The notes beneath the pieces are model-generated. The model searched no databases. It had not been told where the DNA came from and was given only the letters and a program-made list of their open reading frames with translations. A DNA stretch of 64,000 nucleotides. It comes from Phocaeicola paurosaccharolyticus JCM 15092. Its GTDB lineage: Bacteria; Bacteroidota; Bacteroidia; Bacteroidales; Bacteroidaceae. Where the stretch lies: contig NZ_BAJR01000005.1 of assembly GCF_000613805.1 (NCBI RefSeq), positions 62,001-126,000 of the forward strand, in the 5' to 3' direction. Position 1 is the stretch's first letter. Each line of letters starts with the position of its first letter. The position numbers and the translations under genes are program-made. Below are positions 11,448 through 24,342 of the stretch, piece by piece.

Positions 11448-13208
11448 TTACTGCTCTTTGATATCCACTATCAGGTTAAGTTCGTCAAGCTGTTTCTGCT
11501 CTATTGCTGCAGGTGCATCAAGCATCACATCACGACCGCTGTTATTTTTAGGAAATGCTATACAGTCACGTATGCTATCCAATCCAGCAAATAGAGATAC
11601 CCAACGGTCAAGACCGTAAGCAAGACCACCATGAGGAGGAGCACCATATTTAAATGCATTCATCAAGAAGCCGAACTGCTCCTCAGCCTTCTCTGCTGTG
11701 AATCCCAATATCTCGAACATCTTAGCCTGAAGTTTTGGATCATGAATACGTATAGAACCACCTCCTACTTCTACACCATTGACAACCATATCGTAAGCAT
11801 CTGCTCTTACGGCTGCAGGATCAGTATCAAGAAGAGCTATATCCTCATCTTTTGGATGAGTGAATGGGTGGTGCATAGCCATAAGTCTGCCTTCCTCCTC
11901 GCTCCATTCGAACATAGGGAAGTCTACAACCCATAGGCAAGAGAACTTATTCTTGTCACGAAGACCAAGTTGACGTCCCATCTCAAGACGAAGTTCACAA
12001 AGCTGTTTACGACACTTCATAGTGTCATCACCGCTGAGGATTAGGATAAGGTCACCCGGTTTAGCACCAAATGCCTCTTTCATCTTCTGGAGAACCTCCT
12101 GTGTATAGAACTTATCTACGCTTGATTTCACATTACCGTCAGCTTCTACTCTTGCATATACCATGCCCTGAGCACCAATCTGTGGCCTCTTAACGAAATC
12201 TGTAAGCTGATCCAACTGCTTACGTGTATATGTTGCGGCACCATCTGCACAGATACCACCGATATATTTAGCATTGTCGAATACTGAGAATCCATGACCC
12301 TTCATGATATCCATCAGTTCAACGAACTTCATTCCGAATCTTGTATCTGGCTTGTCGCTACCGTAATATTTCATTGCATCCGACCAAGACATTCTCTGGA
12401 AAGGCTCATTAAGTTCCACACCTCTCAACTCTTTGAACAGATGTTTAGCCATACCTTCGAAAGTCTCGATTATATCCTCCTGCTCTACAAAACTCATCTC
12501 GCAGTCTATCTGAGTAAACTCTGGCTGACGGTCAGCACGAAGGTCCTCATCACGGAAACATTTTACTATCTGAAAATAACGGTCGAAACCTGATACCATA
12601 AGAAGTTGTTTCAATGTCTGTGGAGATTGTGGAAGAGCATAGAACTGTCCCGGATTCATTCTTGATGGAACAACAAAGTCGCGTGCACCCTCAGGTGTTG
12701 AACCGATAAGCATAGGAGTCTCAACCTCTAGGAATCCTTTTTGGTCTAGGTAACGGCGAACCTCCATAGTCATTCTATGACGTAGTTCAAGATTCTTTCT
12801 AACGCACTCGCGACGAAGATCCAGATAACGGTACTTCATTCTCAAGTCATCACCGCCGTCACTGTTCTCCTCTATTGTAAAAGGAGGAGTAAGAGCGCTG
12901 TTCAACAGATTGAGGTCAGAAACTATTATCTCTATATCACCTGTTGGGATATTCTTATTTTTGTTGGAACGTTCGCTAACCTCACCTACAACTTGAATCA
13001 CAAATTCACGTCCAAGTTTGTTGGCACGCTCGCATAATTCCTTATTAATTTCTTCATTGAAAACGAGCTGCGTGATGCCATAGCGATCTCTCAAATCGAC
13101 AAATGTCATACCACCCATTTTTCTAGAACGTTGAACCCAGCCGGCAAGAGTTACTTTTTTGCCTGCATCACTAAGTCTTAATTCACCGCAAGTATGATTT
13201 CTAAACAT
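11448..13208 (-). CDS. aspS: Aspartyl-tRNA synthetase
   Basis: This 586-residue class II aminoacyl-tRNA synthetase charges tRNA-Asp. The N-terminal OB-fold anticodon-binding domain starts [26 protein letters not shown]. It is followed by class II motifs, including [18 protein letters not shown] (motif 2 region) and [15 protein letters not shown] (motif 3), and by the bacterial GAD insertion domain. Length is normal and no frameshift was found. It is transcribed alone, with its own promoter and terminator. Confidence 0.97.
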   Translation of the reverse strand: MFRNHTCGELRLSDAGKKVTLAGWVQRSRKMGGMTFVDLRDRYGITQLVFNEEINKELCERANKLGREFVIQVVGEVSERSNKNKNIPTGDIEIIVSDLNLLNSALTPPFTIEENSDGGDDLRMKYRYLDLRRECVRKNLELRHRMTMEVRRYLDQKGFLEVETPMLIGSTPEGARDFVVPSRMNPGQFYALPQSPQTLKQLLMVSGFDRYFQIVKCFRDEDLRADRQPEFTQIDCEMSFVEQEDIIETFEGMAKHLFKELRGVELNEPFQRMSWSDAMKYYGSDKPDTRFGMKFVELMDIMKGHGFSVFDNAKYIGGICADGAATYTRKQLDQLTDFVKRPQIGAQGMVYARVEADGNVKSSVDKFYTQEVLQKMKEAFGAKPGDLILILSGDDTMKCRKQLCELRLEMGRQLGLRDKNKFSCLWVVDFPMFEWSEEEGRLMAMHHPFTHPKDEDIALLDTDPAAVRADAYDMVVNGVEVGGGSIRIHDPKLQAKMFEILGFTAEKAEEQFGFLMNAFKYGAPPHGGLAYGLDRWVSLFAGLDSIRDCIAFPKNNSGRDVMLDAPAAIEQKQLDELNLIVDIKEQ

Positions 13209-13238
13209 ATATTTTTTGTATTATAATCAATTGATTGG

Positions 13239-13270
13239 CAAATTTAGTATATGTTTTTCACTTATCCAAA
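13239..13270 (-). promoter_or_regulatory. Bacteroidetes-type promoter for aspS
   Basis: On the minus strand TTTG (13267-13270), a 20-bp spacer and TAAATTTG (13239-13246) match the -33/-7 consensus. The boxes sit 31 bp upstream of the aspS ATG. The wider 13209-13700 gap holds no supported gene. Confidence 0.65.
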
Positions 13271-13349
13271 GCAGTGAATCTTTAATATAAGTTGCCGGGA
13301 GCACATAATTATTCTTTAATAATATTCTATCGGGAGTTTATTAAATAAA

Positions 13350-13379
13350 AGGTCCCGAAGATTACTATCTTCAGGACCT
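13350..13379. terminator. Isolated terminator-like hairpin
   Basis: An inverted repeat (AGGTCC-C-GAAGA, 6-base loop, TCTTC-A-GGACCT, one mismatch) is followed by TTTTATTT on the minus strand. It lies about 400 bp beyond the end of the xylan operon, so it may be a second, back-up terminator protecting aspS. Confidence 0.5.
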
Positions 13380-13700
13380 ACTTCTCTCTTCATGTGTGTG
13401 TCTTGCTCGAAATTTTCAAGCTAAACTTATATAATATTTATTACTACTCTCTCTGAGCCGGCTCTATAAATCCCTTTTTTCATGTCATTAATCTTTAATA
13501 ATTCATATAATAGAAGCATCACAAAATGCTTTGCAAATCTATGATAACATGCACCTCCCTCTTTAGTGAAAAAGTTGATTGTGATACATAATGTAATTCA
13601 TAATTGTAGTAAGTATATAATAAATATTCCAAATTTCAAATATTTAAGGTTGCTTTTCTTGGTGTTTATGGAAAAACTCGGATATTTCATATTACTTCTC

Positions 13701-13752
13701 AAAAAAATCTGCCATAACCACATTGTCTTTACGGCAACATGACTATGGCAGA
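13701..13752 (-). terminator. Terminator of the xylan-utilisation operon
   Basis: TCTGCCATA (13708-13716) pairs perfectly with TATGGCAGA (13744-13752) around a partly self-complementary loop. On the minus strand the stem is followed by seven T residues (13701-13707). It lies 22 bp past the alpha-glucuronidase stop codon. Confidence 0.75.
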
Positions 13753-13774
13753 ATATCTAAACTAAATATATCTC

Positions 13775-15755
13775 TTACCTACAGAACATATCCTTCGGAA
13801 CTTCGTAATTCGAGATCTTCAACTGAAACTCCTTCATCTGTTTCAGGTCATGGACAGGTCTTTCCATCTGCTCAGGTATCTCCATATTCGAGAAAGTCTG
13901 GAAATAGAGAAGACAAGCATCTCTCCACCACACAGCATCTCTCGACTGAATCTTAAATCTCCTCTGGATATCTTCAAATTGATCTTTGTCTACATATCCC
14001 TTCATCTTATCCCATACACCCTGGAAGGTGCGAACCTGATTGACGCCTGTGTTGTATTTATCACATAGATTATACCACATTGTCTTTCCATTCTTCATAG
14101 TGTAATCCCAAGGCACATGATGGAACCACAGAATATACTCCTCTGGACAACTCTTTATATTTTCGTAAAGAGTGTTGTAAGGAGCAGGATATTGTGCAGT
14201 AGCATAGCTACCTGTTGCTGTTCTGTCGAAGCCGAGACCTTTAGCATCTGCCTGTGATAGTATGAAGGCAACCAGTCTGCTCTGGCTCCAGGTATCTCAC
14301 ACCATGGCTGAGGTCCGTAGTGGTGTCCCCAAGCAAAGATATGATGAAGACCAAGAGGCATCATATAGTTTACCACTGCCTCCCTGCTCTCAAGAAGCAC
14401 ATTAGTCATTGGTTCAACAAATCCTTTATCTTTTGTGAAAGTCTGTGATAGCCACTCCTTGGCAATAGTCTCGCTTGAGAGTGATGTATCCCATGACAGA
14501 CGGCCGAAAGCGTACCAGTTCGATTGTGCCAGATCATTACCGCACCAGTTATCATCGTCACCTATGTTAGCAACGCCTGCTGCAGCAGTGAGAGACTGAG
14601 GTTTCACATGACTGTAGAACTCCTTCCACATAGGAGCAAGAAATGCAAGATGATTAGAGAAGCCTAGATACTCCTGTGTAATCTGGAACTCAACCATCGA
14701 CTTGCTCTTGTGCAGTGAAGTGAAGAGCGGGCTGAATGGTTCACGTGGTTGGAAATCTATAGGTCCGTTCTTTATCTGAATTATCACATTATCTCTGAAC
14801 TGTCCGTCAAGAGGCTGGAACTCTAGATAAGCCTGTTTAGCACGGTCATTATCTGTAGGGTTATAGACAAAAGCTCTCCACATCACGATACCTTTATAAG
14901 GTTTCAGTGCGTCGGCAAGCATGTTAGCACCGTCAGCATGAGTCCTGTTGAAGTCGCATGGACCAGGCTGACCTTCCGAGTTAGCCTTTACAAGGAATCC
15001 TCCGAAATCAGGAATGATTGAATAGATCTCCTTAACCTTGCTTCTCCACCACTTTATAACATCCTTATCAAGAGGGTCGCTGTCTTCAGTCCCGCTAGCT
15101 GCATAGGTGATGCAAAGTTTATCGACAGATAGACCTTTATTCCATAAGGACGGAAGATATCTGCCAGCACTTTCACCTTGTTAAGGTACTCATCCGATAG
15201 AATCAGATGTGATGCATTAACATTGTTTATCACCGTACCATTTATACCAATTGAGGCATTTGCTCTGGCATAAGCCTGGTATCTGTCCGAAACCTTATCG
15301 GGAAGTTCCTCCCATTTCCATAGTGATTTGCCTGCATAGCCTCTCTCTATGGTACCATTCAGATTATCCCAATGATTCAGTATTCTGAACTGATATGATG
15401 GATTACTTACCTTATCTTTAATTATGCCATCACTCTGCTGCATTCTCAACAGTTCATACACTCCATAAAGAGCACCTGCATCTGTTGTAGCCAGAATCTG
15501 TACAAAACCTCTTTTGTCGGCAATCTTAAAGCCATCCTTTTCAAGACCGTTCTTCTTGCTGACATCAATCTTTACCGGTTTGCCATTCCAACAGCCATTT
15601 ATCTCCTGCATAGCAACAGAGATGACAGGTGATTTCACATTACATGCAACCTCACCCTTATTGCCGTTAAAAACAGGAAGCCAGAGTCGGCTTACTTTGC
15701 CGACACTGACTTCTGTTACAAACATTAATAAAATAATTATAAAAAATTTCTTCAT
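13775..15755 (-). CDS. GH67 alpha-glucuronidase (two frameshifts)
   Basis: This enzyme removes (4-O-methyl)glucuronic acid from xylo-oligosaccharides. The restored protein is about 660 residues, the usual GH67 length, with an N-terminal signal peptide ([19 protein letters not shown]). GH67 landmarks include [32 protein letters not shown] and the [11 protein letters not shown] region. Two single-base losses break it. One is at about 15078-15080, where the KTADPLDKDV region loses one base of GCCGA or GCGGA. The other is at 14251-14252, where [12 protein letters not shown] needs AGGGCA in place of AGGCA. The ATG shares one base with the upstream GH43 stop. It is the last gene of the xylan operon. 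Confidence 0.9.
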
Positions 15756-16729
15756 TATCCTTCTCCGTCGATAGTAATTATATTGCCATCCTTGTCATAT
15801 TCCAACTCACAAACCTTAAGGCTTCTCAACCAAGTCTTTCCGTTAGATGGAACACAGTCGTGATGGAACAGATACCATTTTCCTTTGAACTCAGCAATAG
15901 CATGGTGAGTTGTCCATCCCACAACAGGAGTTAAGATCACACCTTTGTATGTGAAAGGTCCGTAAGGATTATCTCCTACAGCATAACATAGGTTATGTGT
16001 GTCACCTGTTGAGTATGAGAAGTAGTATTTACCATTATACTTATGCATCCATGAAGCTTCGAAGAATCTCTTCTCGTTCTGACCTGCAGTAAGAGGCTTA
16101 CCATCTTCACCAAGGATTACTATTGGTTTTGGTTCCTCAGCAAACTGAAGCATGTCATCGCTCAGTTTCACAACTCTTGAAGGGATAGCTGCCTTGTCAT
16201 CATCTTCAAATTTAGCTGATTCAAGAGCTTTATTATCTCTGTATCTCTGAAGCTGACCGCCCCAAAGACCTCCGAAGTACATGTAGTAGTTGCCATCGCC
16301 ATCATCAAGAATAGCAGGATCAATACTGTAGCTTCCTCTGATAGGATCTTTCTCAGGAACGAATGGTCCATAAGGTTTATCGCTTGTGGCAACACCTATT
16401 CTGAATATATCGGTCTGATCTTTCAGTGGGAAATACATATAATATTTACCGTTTTTGTAGGCTACATCACAGTCCCAAAGCTGTCTTCCAGCCCAAGGAA
16501 TATCTTTAACAGCCAAAACAACGCCATGATCCTTTATCTCACCGTTCATTATATCATCAGTAGAGAATACATGATAGTCATTCATATCGAAGTGATCACC
16601 GTTATCATTCTCCTCGATTCCACTTTCACGGTCATGTGATGGGTAGATATAAACCTTACCATCAAAAACATGCACTGCAGGATCGGCCATATAGTCATTT
16701 GGCACCAAATATCTCATATTTTTTTTCAT
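15755..16729 (-). CDS. GH43 family glycoside hydrolase (probable beta-xylosidase/arabinofuranosidase)
   Basis: This 324-residue five-bladed propeller hydrolase has the catalytic base near the N-terminus (YMADPAVHVFDGKVYIYPSHD), the transition-state aspartate in YSIDPAILDD, and the acid in FFEASWMHKYNGKYYFSYS. No signal peptide is evident, so it probably acts inside the cell on imported xylo-oligosaccharides. Neighbouring GH10 and GH67 genes and a GPH symporter indicate xylan. Exact specificity (xylosidase or arabinofuranosidase) cannot be set from sequence alone. Confidence 0.87.
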   Translation of the reverse strand: MKKNMRYLVPNDYMADPAVHVFDGKVYIYPSHDRESGIEENDNGDHFDMNDYHVFSTDDIMNGEIKDHGVVLAVKDIPWAGRQLWDCDVAYKNGKYYMYFPLKDQTDIFRIGVATSDKPYGPFVPEKDPIRGSYSIDPAILDDGDGNYYMYFGGLWGGQLQRYRDNKALESAKFEDDDKAAIPSRVVKLSDDMLQFAEEPKPIVILGEDGKPLTAGQNEKRFFEASWMHKYNGKYYFSYSTGDTHNLCYAVGDNPYGPFTYKGVILTPVVGWTTHHAIAEFKGKWYLFHHDCVPSNGKTWLRSLKVCELEYDKDGNIITIDGEG

Positions 16730-16742
16730 AACGCAGTAATAA

Positions 16743-17852
16743 TTATTTGTTTATCAAATCCTTTACGAAAGGTTTTGGTTCATAGTTTCTGTCAAACCAT
16801 AGAGGGTAATCTACTCTACCTCTCATAGGCCAGTTGTTCTTCCATGAATCACTATCTATAACTCCCCAAGCAGTAACCCTGGTGATGACATCAGCATTTT
16901 TGAAGAACAGGTTGAAGAACTCAGTCATTCTATTGTTCCACTGTGCCGATACATCTTCAGGAAGTCCGTTTGGATATGGATTAAGCTTCTTCTCAAACTC
17001 CACCTTGTCGGCTACGTTTGCACCTCTGTTGATAGTAGGAAGTGCACTCATATCCATCTCAGTAATCATTATCTTCACACCTGCAGCTTTGAAAGCATCG
17101 ACGCTCTTCTGGAACTCAGTAATCTCAGGATAGTCTAGACCTACATGGCACTGCATACCTACACCGTCAATTCTCAGTCCTCTATCCTTAAGCATCTTTA
17201 CAAGTTTTACAACAGAATCTCTTCTACCCTTATCCGACATACCATAATCATTATAGTAAAGTTCTGCATCAGGATCAGCTTCATGAGCATATTGGAAAGC
17301 CAGAGGAATGAACTCCTCACCAAGAATCTGATAGAACTTGCTGTTTCTCCATGAACCATCACTCTCGATAGCCTCATTTACAACGTCCCAACCCTTTATC
17401 TGACCTTTATATCTGGTTACTATAGTAGTAATATGATCTTTCAATCTCTTCTTGAGAACATCAGCCGATACATTCTTACCATCCTTGTCCACGCAGAACC
17501 ATTTAGCCAGCTGAGAATGCCATACCAGACAGTGACCTATGATAGTCATGTTATGCTTCTTACCGAAGTTTACGAACTCGTCAGCTTCAGTAAAGTTGTA
17601 TACATTCTCTTGCGGATGAATCTCTTCACTCTTCATGCAGTTCTCAGCTACAATGCTGTTGAAATGCTTGTCAAGAAGTTCAATACACTTAGGGTCTTTC
17701 CCCTTTACCTGGTTAACATTAACTGCAGCACCTATAAGGAACTTACCTTGAGCTACATCTTTCAATCCCTTCTCCTGAGCATTACACGAAGAGCTCAAAA
17801 ATGCCGATAAGAGCAGAGTTGAAAAGATAAATGTTGTAGTTTTAATGTTCAT
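16743..17852 (-). CDS. GH10 endo-1,4-beta-xylanase
   Basis: This 369-residue enzyme hydrolyses internal beta-1,4-xylosidic bonds. It begins with a lipoprotein-type signal ([23 protein letters not shown], lipobox cysteine about residue 23), so it is probably anchored in the envelope. The acid/base glutamate is in WDVVNEAI and the nucleophile in ITEMDMSA. The single-domain length is close to the GH10 minimum, with no carbohydrate-binding module. It is second in the xylan operon after the symporter. Confidence 0.95.
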   Translation of the reverse strand: MNIKTTTFIFSTLLLSAFLSSSCNAQEKGLKDVAQGKFLIGAAVNVNQVKGKDPKCIELLDKHFNSIVAENCMKSEEIHPQENVYNFTEADEFVNFGKKHNMTIIGHCLVWHSQLAKWFCVDKDGKNVSADVLKKRLKDHITTIVTRYKGQIKGWDVVNEAIESDGSWRNSKFYQILGEEFIPLAFQYAHEADPDAELYYNDYGMSDKGRRDSVVKLVKMLKDRGLRIDGVGMQCHVGLDYPEITEFQKSVDAFKAAGVKIMITEMDMSALPTINRGANVADKVEFEKKLNPYPNGLPEDVSAQWNNRMTEFFNLFFKNADVITRVTAWGVIDSDSWKNNWPMRGRVDYPLWFDRNYEPKPFVKDLINK

Positions 17853-17875
17853 AATAACAGTTGATTTTTTAAAGA

Positions 17876-19363
17876 TTAATAATCAGCTTTTTTTCTTCTT
17901 TCATCCAAAGATGCCTGCATGTTCTCGTTAAACTCTTTAGTAATTGGGTAGAACCATAGAGCAATTACTCCGATAAAGAATATTAATGCAGGTATTAAAC
18001 TTGATGATAGAACGATACCATGTATAGCAGAGTCATCCTGAACCATACCGATACCCGACTTATAACCGAATCCGGAGAGTAGGAATCCTAATATAGCACC
18101 ACCTATGCCTAGACCGGCTTTAAGAGCGAAAACTACACCTGCAAATACGAAACCTGTAGCACGTCTGTAGTTTACATACTCCATATGGTCAGCCACGTCT
18201 GCAATCATAGCCCAAAGCAATGGAACTGTTGGAGCATAAGCAAGACTCTTAAGGAAGTTAAGTACGAACATTGTCTCTACATCTGCTTTACCTGGGAAAT
18301 AGAACAGTGCTGTGAAGATAGCAGTAAGAGCAAGACATATAATGAATACACGTTTCTTACCGAATCTGTTAGCAAGGAACTGAGAGAGGAAAAGCACTCC
18401 GAAGAACTGTACTAAGGCACCAAGCATGTTGAACACACCGAAACCAACCTCATAACACTTGTCAGGTGAGCTTACAATCAATCCGAAAGAGTCGAGTATA
18501 GAGTGCCATAAACCTGTCTTTCCTTCAACGGCAACAAGACCTAATTTATCGAGGAACTCATATAGAGCTCTTGGATCTACATAGTTTTCGAAGTAGTAGT
18601 TCATTGCACTACCCCACATAGCCAATGTGGTGAAGAGGAATAATGTAAGGATGAACATTGCTCTCCAAGGGATGTCGGCTAATACATCTTTAATATCTTT
18701 CTTGAAATCATTCTTCTGATTTGAAGGAGGAGTGATGCGCTCTTTAGCAGATGTACCGGCTATAATAAGGAATACAAAACCGATTACTGCGAAAATAGAT
18801 ATAGTGCATAACCAACCGTGACCCATGTCACCGCCGTTAGAGAACTTACGTACCAAAGGAAGAGTAAGACCTTGAACAACGAACTGAGCTAACGTAGCTG
18901 CGATGAATCTGATTGATGTAATACTTGTGCGCTCTTTGATATCGCTTGTCATAACACCACCCAAAGATGAATAAGGAGTGTTATTGAAAGAGTACATAGA
19001 CATTAAAAGAGTGTAAGAGATGGTTGCATATAGAGCAACAAGACCTTTATCTTCGATGCCAGGGTTATAGAAAGCCAAGATATAGAATACCATGAATGGA
19101 AGAGCTGTCCAAACAACCCAAGGTCTGAACTTACCCCATTTTGACTTTGTTCTATCCGACAACAGACCTACCGTTGGGTCAACGAAGGCATCAACAATTC
19201 TGGCAATAAGCATAACAGAACCAGCTATAGCACCTTCAAGTCCAAAAATATCTGTATAGAATTTTGTTTGGTAGATCATCATCATCTGGAACACTAGATT
19301 CGCAGAGAAATCCCCTAAACTATAACCGATTTTCTCGGTCATCGAAACTTTCTGATTCAACAT
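17876..19363 (-). CDS. GPH-family xyloside/oligosaccharide:cation symporter
   Basis: This 495-residue, roughly 12-helix MFS-type transporter belongs to the glycoside-pentoside-hexuronide:cation family, shown by [41 protein letters not shown] and the later [17 protein letters not shown]. It presumably imports xylo-oligosaccharides across the inner membrane. As the first gene of the operon it lies next to the divergent HTCS regulator, the usual arrangement for an HTCS target. Confidence 0.9.
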   Translation of the reverse strand: MLNQKVSMTEKIGYSLGDFSANLVFQMMMIYQTKFYTDIFGLEGAIAGSVMLIARIVDAFVDPTVGLLSDRTKSKWGKFRPWVVWTALPFMVFYILAFYNPGIEDKGLVALYATISYTLLMSMYSFNNTPYSSLGGVMTSDIKERTSITSIRFIAATLAQFVVQGLTLPLVRKFSNGGDMGHGWLCTISIFAVIGFVFLIIAGTSAKERITPPSNQKNDFKKDIKDVLADIPWRAMFILTLFLFTTLAMWGSAMNYYFENYVDPRALYEFLDKLGLVAVEGKTGLWHSILDSFGLIVSSPDKCYEVGFGVFNMLGALVQFFGVLFLSQFLANRFGKKRVFIICLALTAIFTALFYFPGKADVETMFVLNFLKSLAYAPTVPLLWAMIADVADHMEYVNYRRATGFVFAGVVFALKAGLGIGGAILGFLLSGFGYKSGIGMVQDDSAIHGIVLSSSLIPALIFFIGVIALWFYPITKEFNENMQASLDERRKKADY

Positions 19364-19805
19364 AATATTAGTCTTTAATCTTTATAATGTATTTTTCAAA
19401 TGTGTGGGTGTTAAAAAAGTTGTTATGGAATTGTCTTCACTTTTCGTGAAAGACAATTCCAATAACTAACTTAACCTAATTAAAACGAACCAAATTAATA
19501 TATAAACACCTAACTTTTCTAATATAATAATGTAAAATAATATTTTTTACACTGAGTTAAAACTCCTTTACGGAAATGTAAAAGACCACCATTTTTCTTA
19601 TCACAAATATACTTTATTACTCCCATTAATATTACTTTTTATGTTTCAAGGATTATTTATTATAGTACATAAAACAGTCAAAATGTAACATATGTTATTG
19701 CGCAGGTTACATTTTATTTATTGTAAATAATTGCATGCTTATTTTTATATTTATATATTTATGCACTCTAATAAAATAATAAGATTTAAAACCTTTATTT
19801 CTATC
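19364..19805. promoter_or_regulatory. Divergent regulatory region between xylan operon and HTCS
   Basis: This 442-bp AT-rich stretch separates two divergent transcription units. A possible minus-strand -7 element (TATATTTG, 19604-19611) has no clear -33 partner, as expected if the operon promoter needs an activator. The HTCS DNA-binding site should lie here, but I could not identify repeats that define it. No gene is supported. Confidence 0.45.
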
Positions 19806-22800
19806 ATGAAATTCAGAATAAGATTGGCACTTATACTAATGATTTTAGTGATGCCATCTTTACTTTACTCACAGAGAGGCAAATTCTATACAACAACAGA
19901 CAATGATCTGTCGAGTAGCCTTATCAACCAGATATTCCAGGATAAAGATGGATATATATGGATAGCTACTGAGTATGGGCTTAACAAATTCGACGGAAAT
20001 CACTTCGTCACATATAAGCATGATGAAAAAAATCCATTATCCCTCAAAAACAACTACGTAAAATCACTCTTCCAAGACCGCGACGGCAATTTCTATGTTG
20101 GTTGTGTTGACGGTCTTATGCTTTATAATAAGGCAGCCGACTCCTTCACTGAGATTAAGATGGAGAGCAAGCATAAGATTGTATCCCCACATCTTCTCTC
20201 ATTCTGTCAGCTCCCCAACAAAGATATCCTCATTGCAACAGCCGGCTATGGCATCTTCAGATTGAAATATGGCAGCAACAAGGCCGTCATTGATCAGGAG
20301 CTCAGCAAGAGAGTCCCCGATCAGTATGTTAGTACACTCCTACTTGCATCCGACGGCACCCTATGGATAGGCACCGAGAACAAGGGACTACTTTCATACT
20401 CCTTCAAGAGAAAGAGAGGCTCATACTACTCCTACCCAAACCTCACAAGCGACAATATCACCTGCCTTCTTGAGAACGACAACAATGATATCATTGTAGG
20501 AACACTCAACAATGGTATAAATGTATACAACCATAAGACAAAGAGCTTCTCGCCAATAAAGGATGTCGCAGCTAATAAGGTATCTGTTAAGCATATCACA
20601 AAGGTTGGTTACGATATTTTAATAGGTACCGACGGTGATGGTCTGAAGAGATACCACGACGACACTGTCAGCGACTTTCCTCTTACCGGTCTCACTTTCG
20701 ATTTCACCAATGCAAAAATTCACTATATCCTCTCCGATAATGAGAATAACCTTTGGCTAGGCGTCTTTCAGAAAGGTGTTGCTATAATTCCCCGCCCTAA
20801 TCATTTGTTCCACTACTGGGGTAACAACTCCTTATCCACCAACCCTATTGGAAAAAGTTGTGTGATGTCCGTCTTCTGTGACAGCAACGACGACATATGG
20901 ATAGGTTGCGACAGTGAGGGACTCTTTCAGGTCGGAAGCAAAGGTGAGAGAAAGAGACACTTCTCGCCCACCTCACAATCAGATGTTCCCAAGACTCCGC
21001 TCTGCATGTTCGAAGACTCCCAAAACAACTTTTGGGTCGGCTCATATGCCGAAGGAGTTGCAATAATGGACCGCAAGAGCGGTCGCTGCAACTATCTTCC
21101 CGAGCTAAAGGGACAAAAGGTCTATTGCATCACCGAAGACAACAGCTCTAATATCTATATCGCCACACTTGGTTCCGGCTTCTACATATATAACCTCAAG
21201 ACAAAGAAGATTGAGCAGTATAAATATTATAACAGTGACAATGAAGCGGAGGATATGAATGGTGTATTCTACGACTGGATAAACTACATACTCTATGATG
21301 ATGCCGGCTATCTCTGGATAGCCCACTATAAGGGAATAAGCTGTTTCGACTTGAATAAGAGACGTTTCATCATCCACAGCTCTCTTCAGAAAAAAGTATC
21401 CAACTGCATCGCCTACTCAATCCTTAAAGCTGAGAACGGAGATACCTATGTCGGCACATCAAACGGTCTTTATATAGAGGAGAATGGCACCGAAAAAGTC
21501 TCACATCTCTCCCTGCAAGATGGTCTGCCTAACGAGATAATATGTGGAATTACCGAGGATAGCAATAATAATATATGGATGAGTACATATATGGGTATCT
21601 GCAAATACGAACCTGCAGCGGGTAAATTCATAAACTACTATGCCGGCGATGGTCTACAGGGTAATGAGTTCACCCATGGCGCCTTCTGCAAAGGTTTCGA
21701 TGGCAGCATATTTTTCGGAGGTGTAAACGGAATAACATACTTCCTAGACTCTGATGAGAGTAGCCAGGAAGAGTTGAATGTATTTATCAAAGGCTTCTAT
21801 ATCTATGGCAAGAAGATAAACTGCAACACCAAGTCGGGCAGCAAATATATCATCAACACTGCCGTCTCCGATGCCAAGGAGTTCAATCTCTCCTACAAGG
21901 ACAACACATTTACCATCGTCCTCTCTACAATGAGCTATGTCAATCAGGAGAAGATTGTCTATCAATATAGAATACCCGAGATGGACAAGAAGTGGCTAAG
22001 TACAACTCCTGGACTTAACACTGTAACCTTCAACTCCCTCTCTCCAGGCGAATACACTTTCGAGGTCAGAGCAGAGCGACAAGGTAATTTTTCAGCCGTC
22101 AAGAGCATAAAGATCATCATATCACCTCCATGGTATCTCTCATGGTGGAGCTACTGTCTCTATTTTGCAATCACTGTCGGTGTGATTTCAATCATTGTAG
22201 CTCAATACAGAGCCTCACAGAGAAGTAAGCGTGAGATGATGAAGATAGAACATGCAGAGCAGATCAACGAGGCTAAGTTGCAGTTCTTCATAAACATCTC
22301 GCACGAGATTCGTACCCCTATGACACTCATCATCAGCCTATGGGCAAACTCCTCTCCGAGGTAAAGGATGCCAAACTCAGACAGACATACCTCATGGTAT
22401 ATCGCAACTCACAGAGGATACTGAGACTGGTAAACCAACTAATGGACATTCGAAAGATTGACAAGGGACAGTTTTTCCTGAAGTTCCGTGAGACAGATAT
22501 CATCGGTTTCATAGAAGATGTCAAGCTGACCTTCGAGTATAAGGCAAAGCAGAATAATATAGATTTCACCTTCCGACACGATATGGAGAAGTTGAATGTA
22601 TGGATTGACCTCAACAATTTCGATAAGATAATGATGAACCTGCTCTCAAATTCCTTCAAGTTCACACCCGAGAACGGTTCTATTGATATTGAACTAAAGA
22701 TAGGCAGCGACGAACTGGTGAAAGGTCCTCTGCGTCACTACTTCCAGATAACTGTAACCGACTCCGGCATAGGTTTAGACAGTGAAAAGATAGATAAGAT

Positions 22801-23959
22801 ATTCGAGAGATTCTATCAGATTACCAACGACACCACACAGTCCAACTTCGGAACAGGTATCGGTCTGCACATGTGCAAGACCCTTGTCGAACTTCACCAC
22901 GGTACCATAAAGGCTGAGAACCGCACAGATACCATCGGCAGCCGTTTCATCCTCCGTCTTCCTCTAGGCTCAGCTCACCTCACAAACGATGATAAGGAGA
23001 TAAATAATGACGATTCCATCATCATTCGCCATCCATTCATACACAATGAGATAGAGATTGAGGAGGCAAAGAAAGAGAAAGAGACAGTCGAGAAGAGAGG
23101 CCGAAACAAATCGATGAAATCGATACTTATTATTGAGGACGACGACGAGATAAAGGACTATATTAAAGATGAGCTTGAGAATGAGTTCACAATCCTCACG
23201 GCCGATAATGGCAAGGAGGGTTACGACATGATACTCAAACAGATGCCCGACCTTATCATTACCGACGTAATGATGCCCGAGATGGATGGAATCACACTCT
23301 GCAAGAAGATAAAACAGAATGACAACATAAACCAAATCCCTGTCATCATGGTCACAGCCAAGTCAAAGAGCGAGGATCAGATAGAAGGTTTCGAATCAGG
23401 TGCCGACGACTATATAGTTAAGCCATTCAACATAGATGTACTTCACTCCAAGGTTGTAAACCTTATAAAGAACAGAAGTATGCTTAAGAACAAATATCTC
23501 CTTGTCAAGGATCAGCTCGATAAAGTAGTTAAGCTAAATATGAAGTCCTCCGATGAGCATCTCATGGAGAAGATTATCAACACCTTGAACCGTCACATGA
23601 ACGACCCAGAGCTTAATGTCGAGACACTCGCTGCTGCAGTGGGAATTAGTCGCGTACATATACATAGGAAGCTCAAGGAGCTTACCAACATGTCGGCAAG
23701 AGATTTCATAAAGAGTGTGCGACTGAAACAGGCTGCCGAGATGCTTAGTGAGAAGAAACTCACCATAGCCGAGGTTGCTTATGCCGTTGGCTACACCAAC
23801 CCATCCTATTTCACTACCAACTTCAAGGAGCACTTCGGTATGAGCCCTAAGGATTACATGAACAAAGCCATCGAGGATAGAACCATGACAGAAGAAGATG
23901 AGAGCAAAGTGGAAGATGAAACCGAAACTGAAACGGTGAAGGAAGATGGCAAAGAATAG
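19806..23959 (+). CDS. Hybrid two-component system sensor/regulator for xylan (XynR-like HTCS, frameshifted)
   Basis: This single-protein sensor kinase and transcription factor is about 1384 residues when restored. Order: signal peptide (MKFRIRLALILMILVMPSLL), about 14 periplasmic propeller repeats of the YIWIATEYGLNKFDG type, a Y_Y_Y domain, one membrane helix near residue 785, HisKA (His about 833 in SHEIRTPMTL), HATPase (NLLSNSFKFTP, GTGIGLHMCK), a receiver domain (ITDVMMPEMDG) and a C-terminal AraC-type HTH. The ATG at 19806 gives a proper signal peptide; frames to 19731 do not. One C is missing at 22337-22338 (AGCCTATG to AGCCCTATG), just after the H-box. It is divergent from the xylan operon, its likely target. 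Confidence 0.93.
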
Positions 23960-24220
23960 GATACTACGGAATCCACTGAAATGAGAATGAAAAGAATGAA
24001 GCCCCGAAATTAGTGATTACGAAATGTAATGAACGAGATTGAAAGGTTGTAGAGTTGTTGATTAGGTAGAAATAATCTACCCGAAGTGTGATGATGAAGT
24101 TGAAATCATTAAGTGGCTAAAGGTTATAAATAAGCCGCCCAAATGATGATAATGTGATGATGAAGTCGTGATGAATGATGAAAGATCATGAGAACTAGAA
24201 AACTATAAAGGTAAATAAAG

Positions 24221-24261
24221 AGAGGACCCGGTTCATGGCATAACCCGGGTCCTCTTTTTTG
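24221..24261. terminator. Terminator after the HTCS gene
   Basis: A perfect 11-bp stem (AGAGGACCCGG / CCGGGTCCTCT) is followed by TTTTTT. It lies between the convergent HTCS and esterase genes and may serve both. The 23960-24220 stretch upstream of it holds no gene; it is rich in GATGA-type direct repeats. Confidence 0.85.
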
Positions 24262-24342
24262 TAACTCAGCACCTCTCACAGGCACCAATGCAATCACTAT
24301 TTTGCGGGTATCCCCGCATCGTTCATAAAACTAATATCACAA

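Noticed and set aside
13775-14922. Treating the alpha-glucuronidase pieces as separate genes
   Set aside because: All pieces line up in order with one GH67 protein, and one-base repairs at two places give the normal length.
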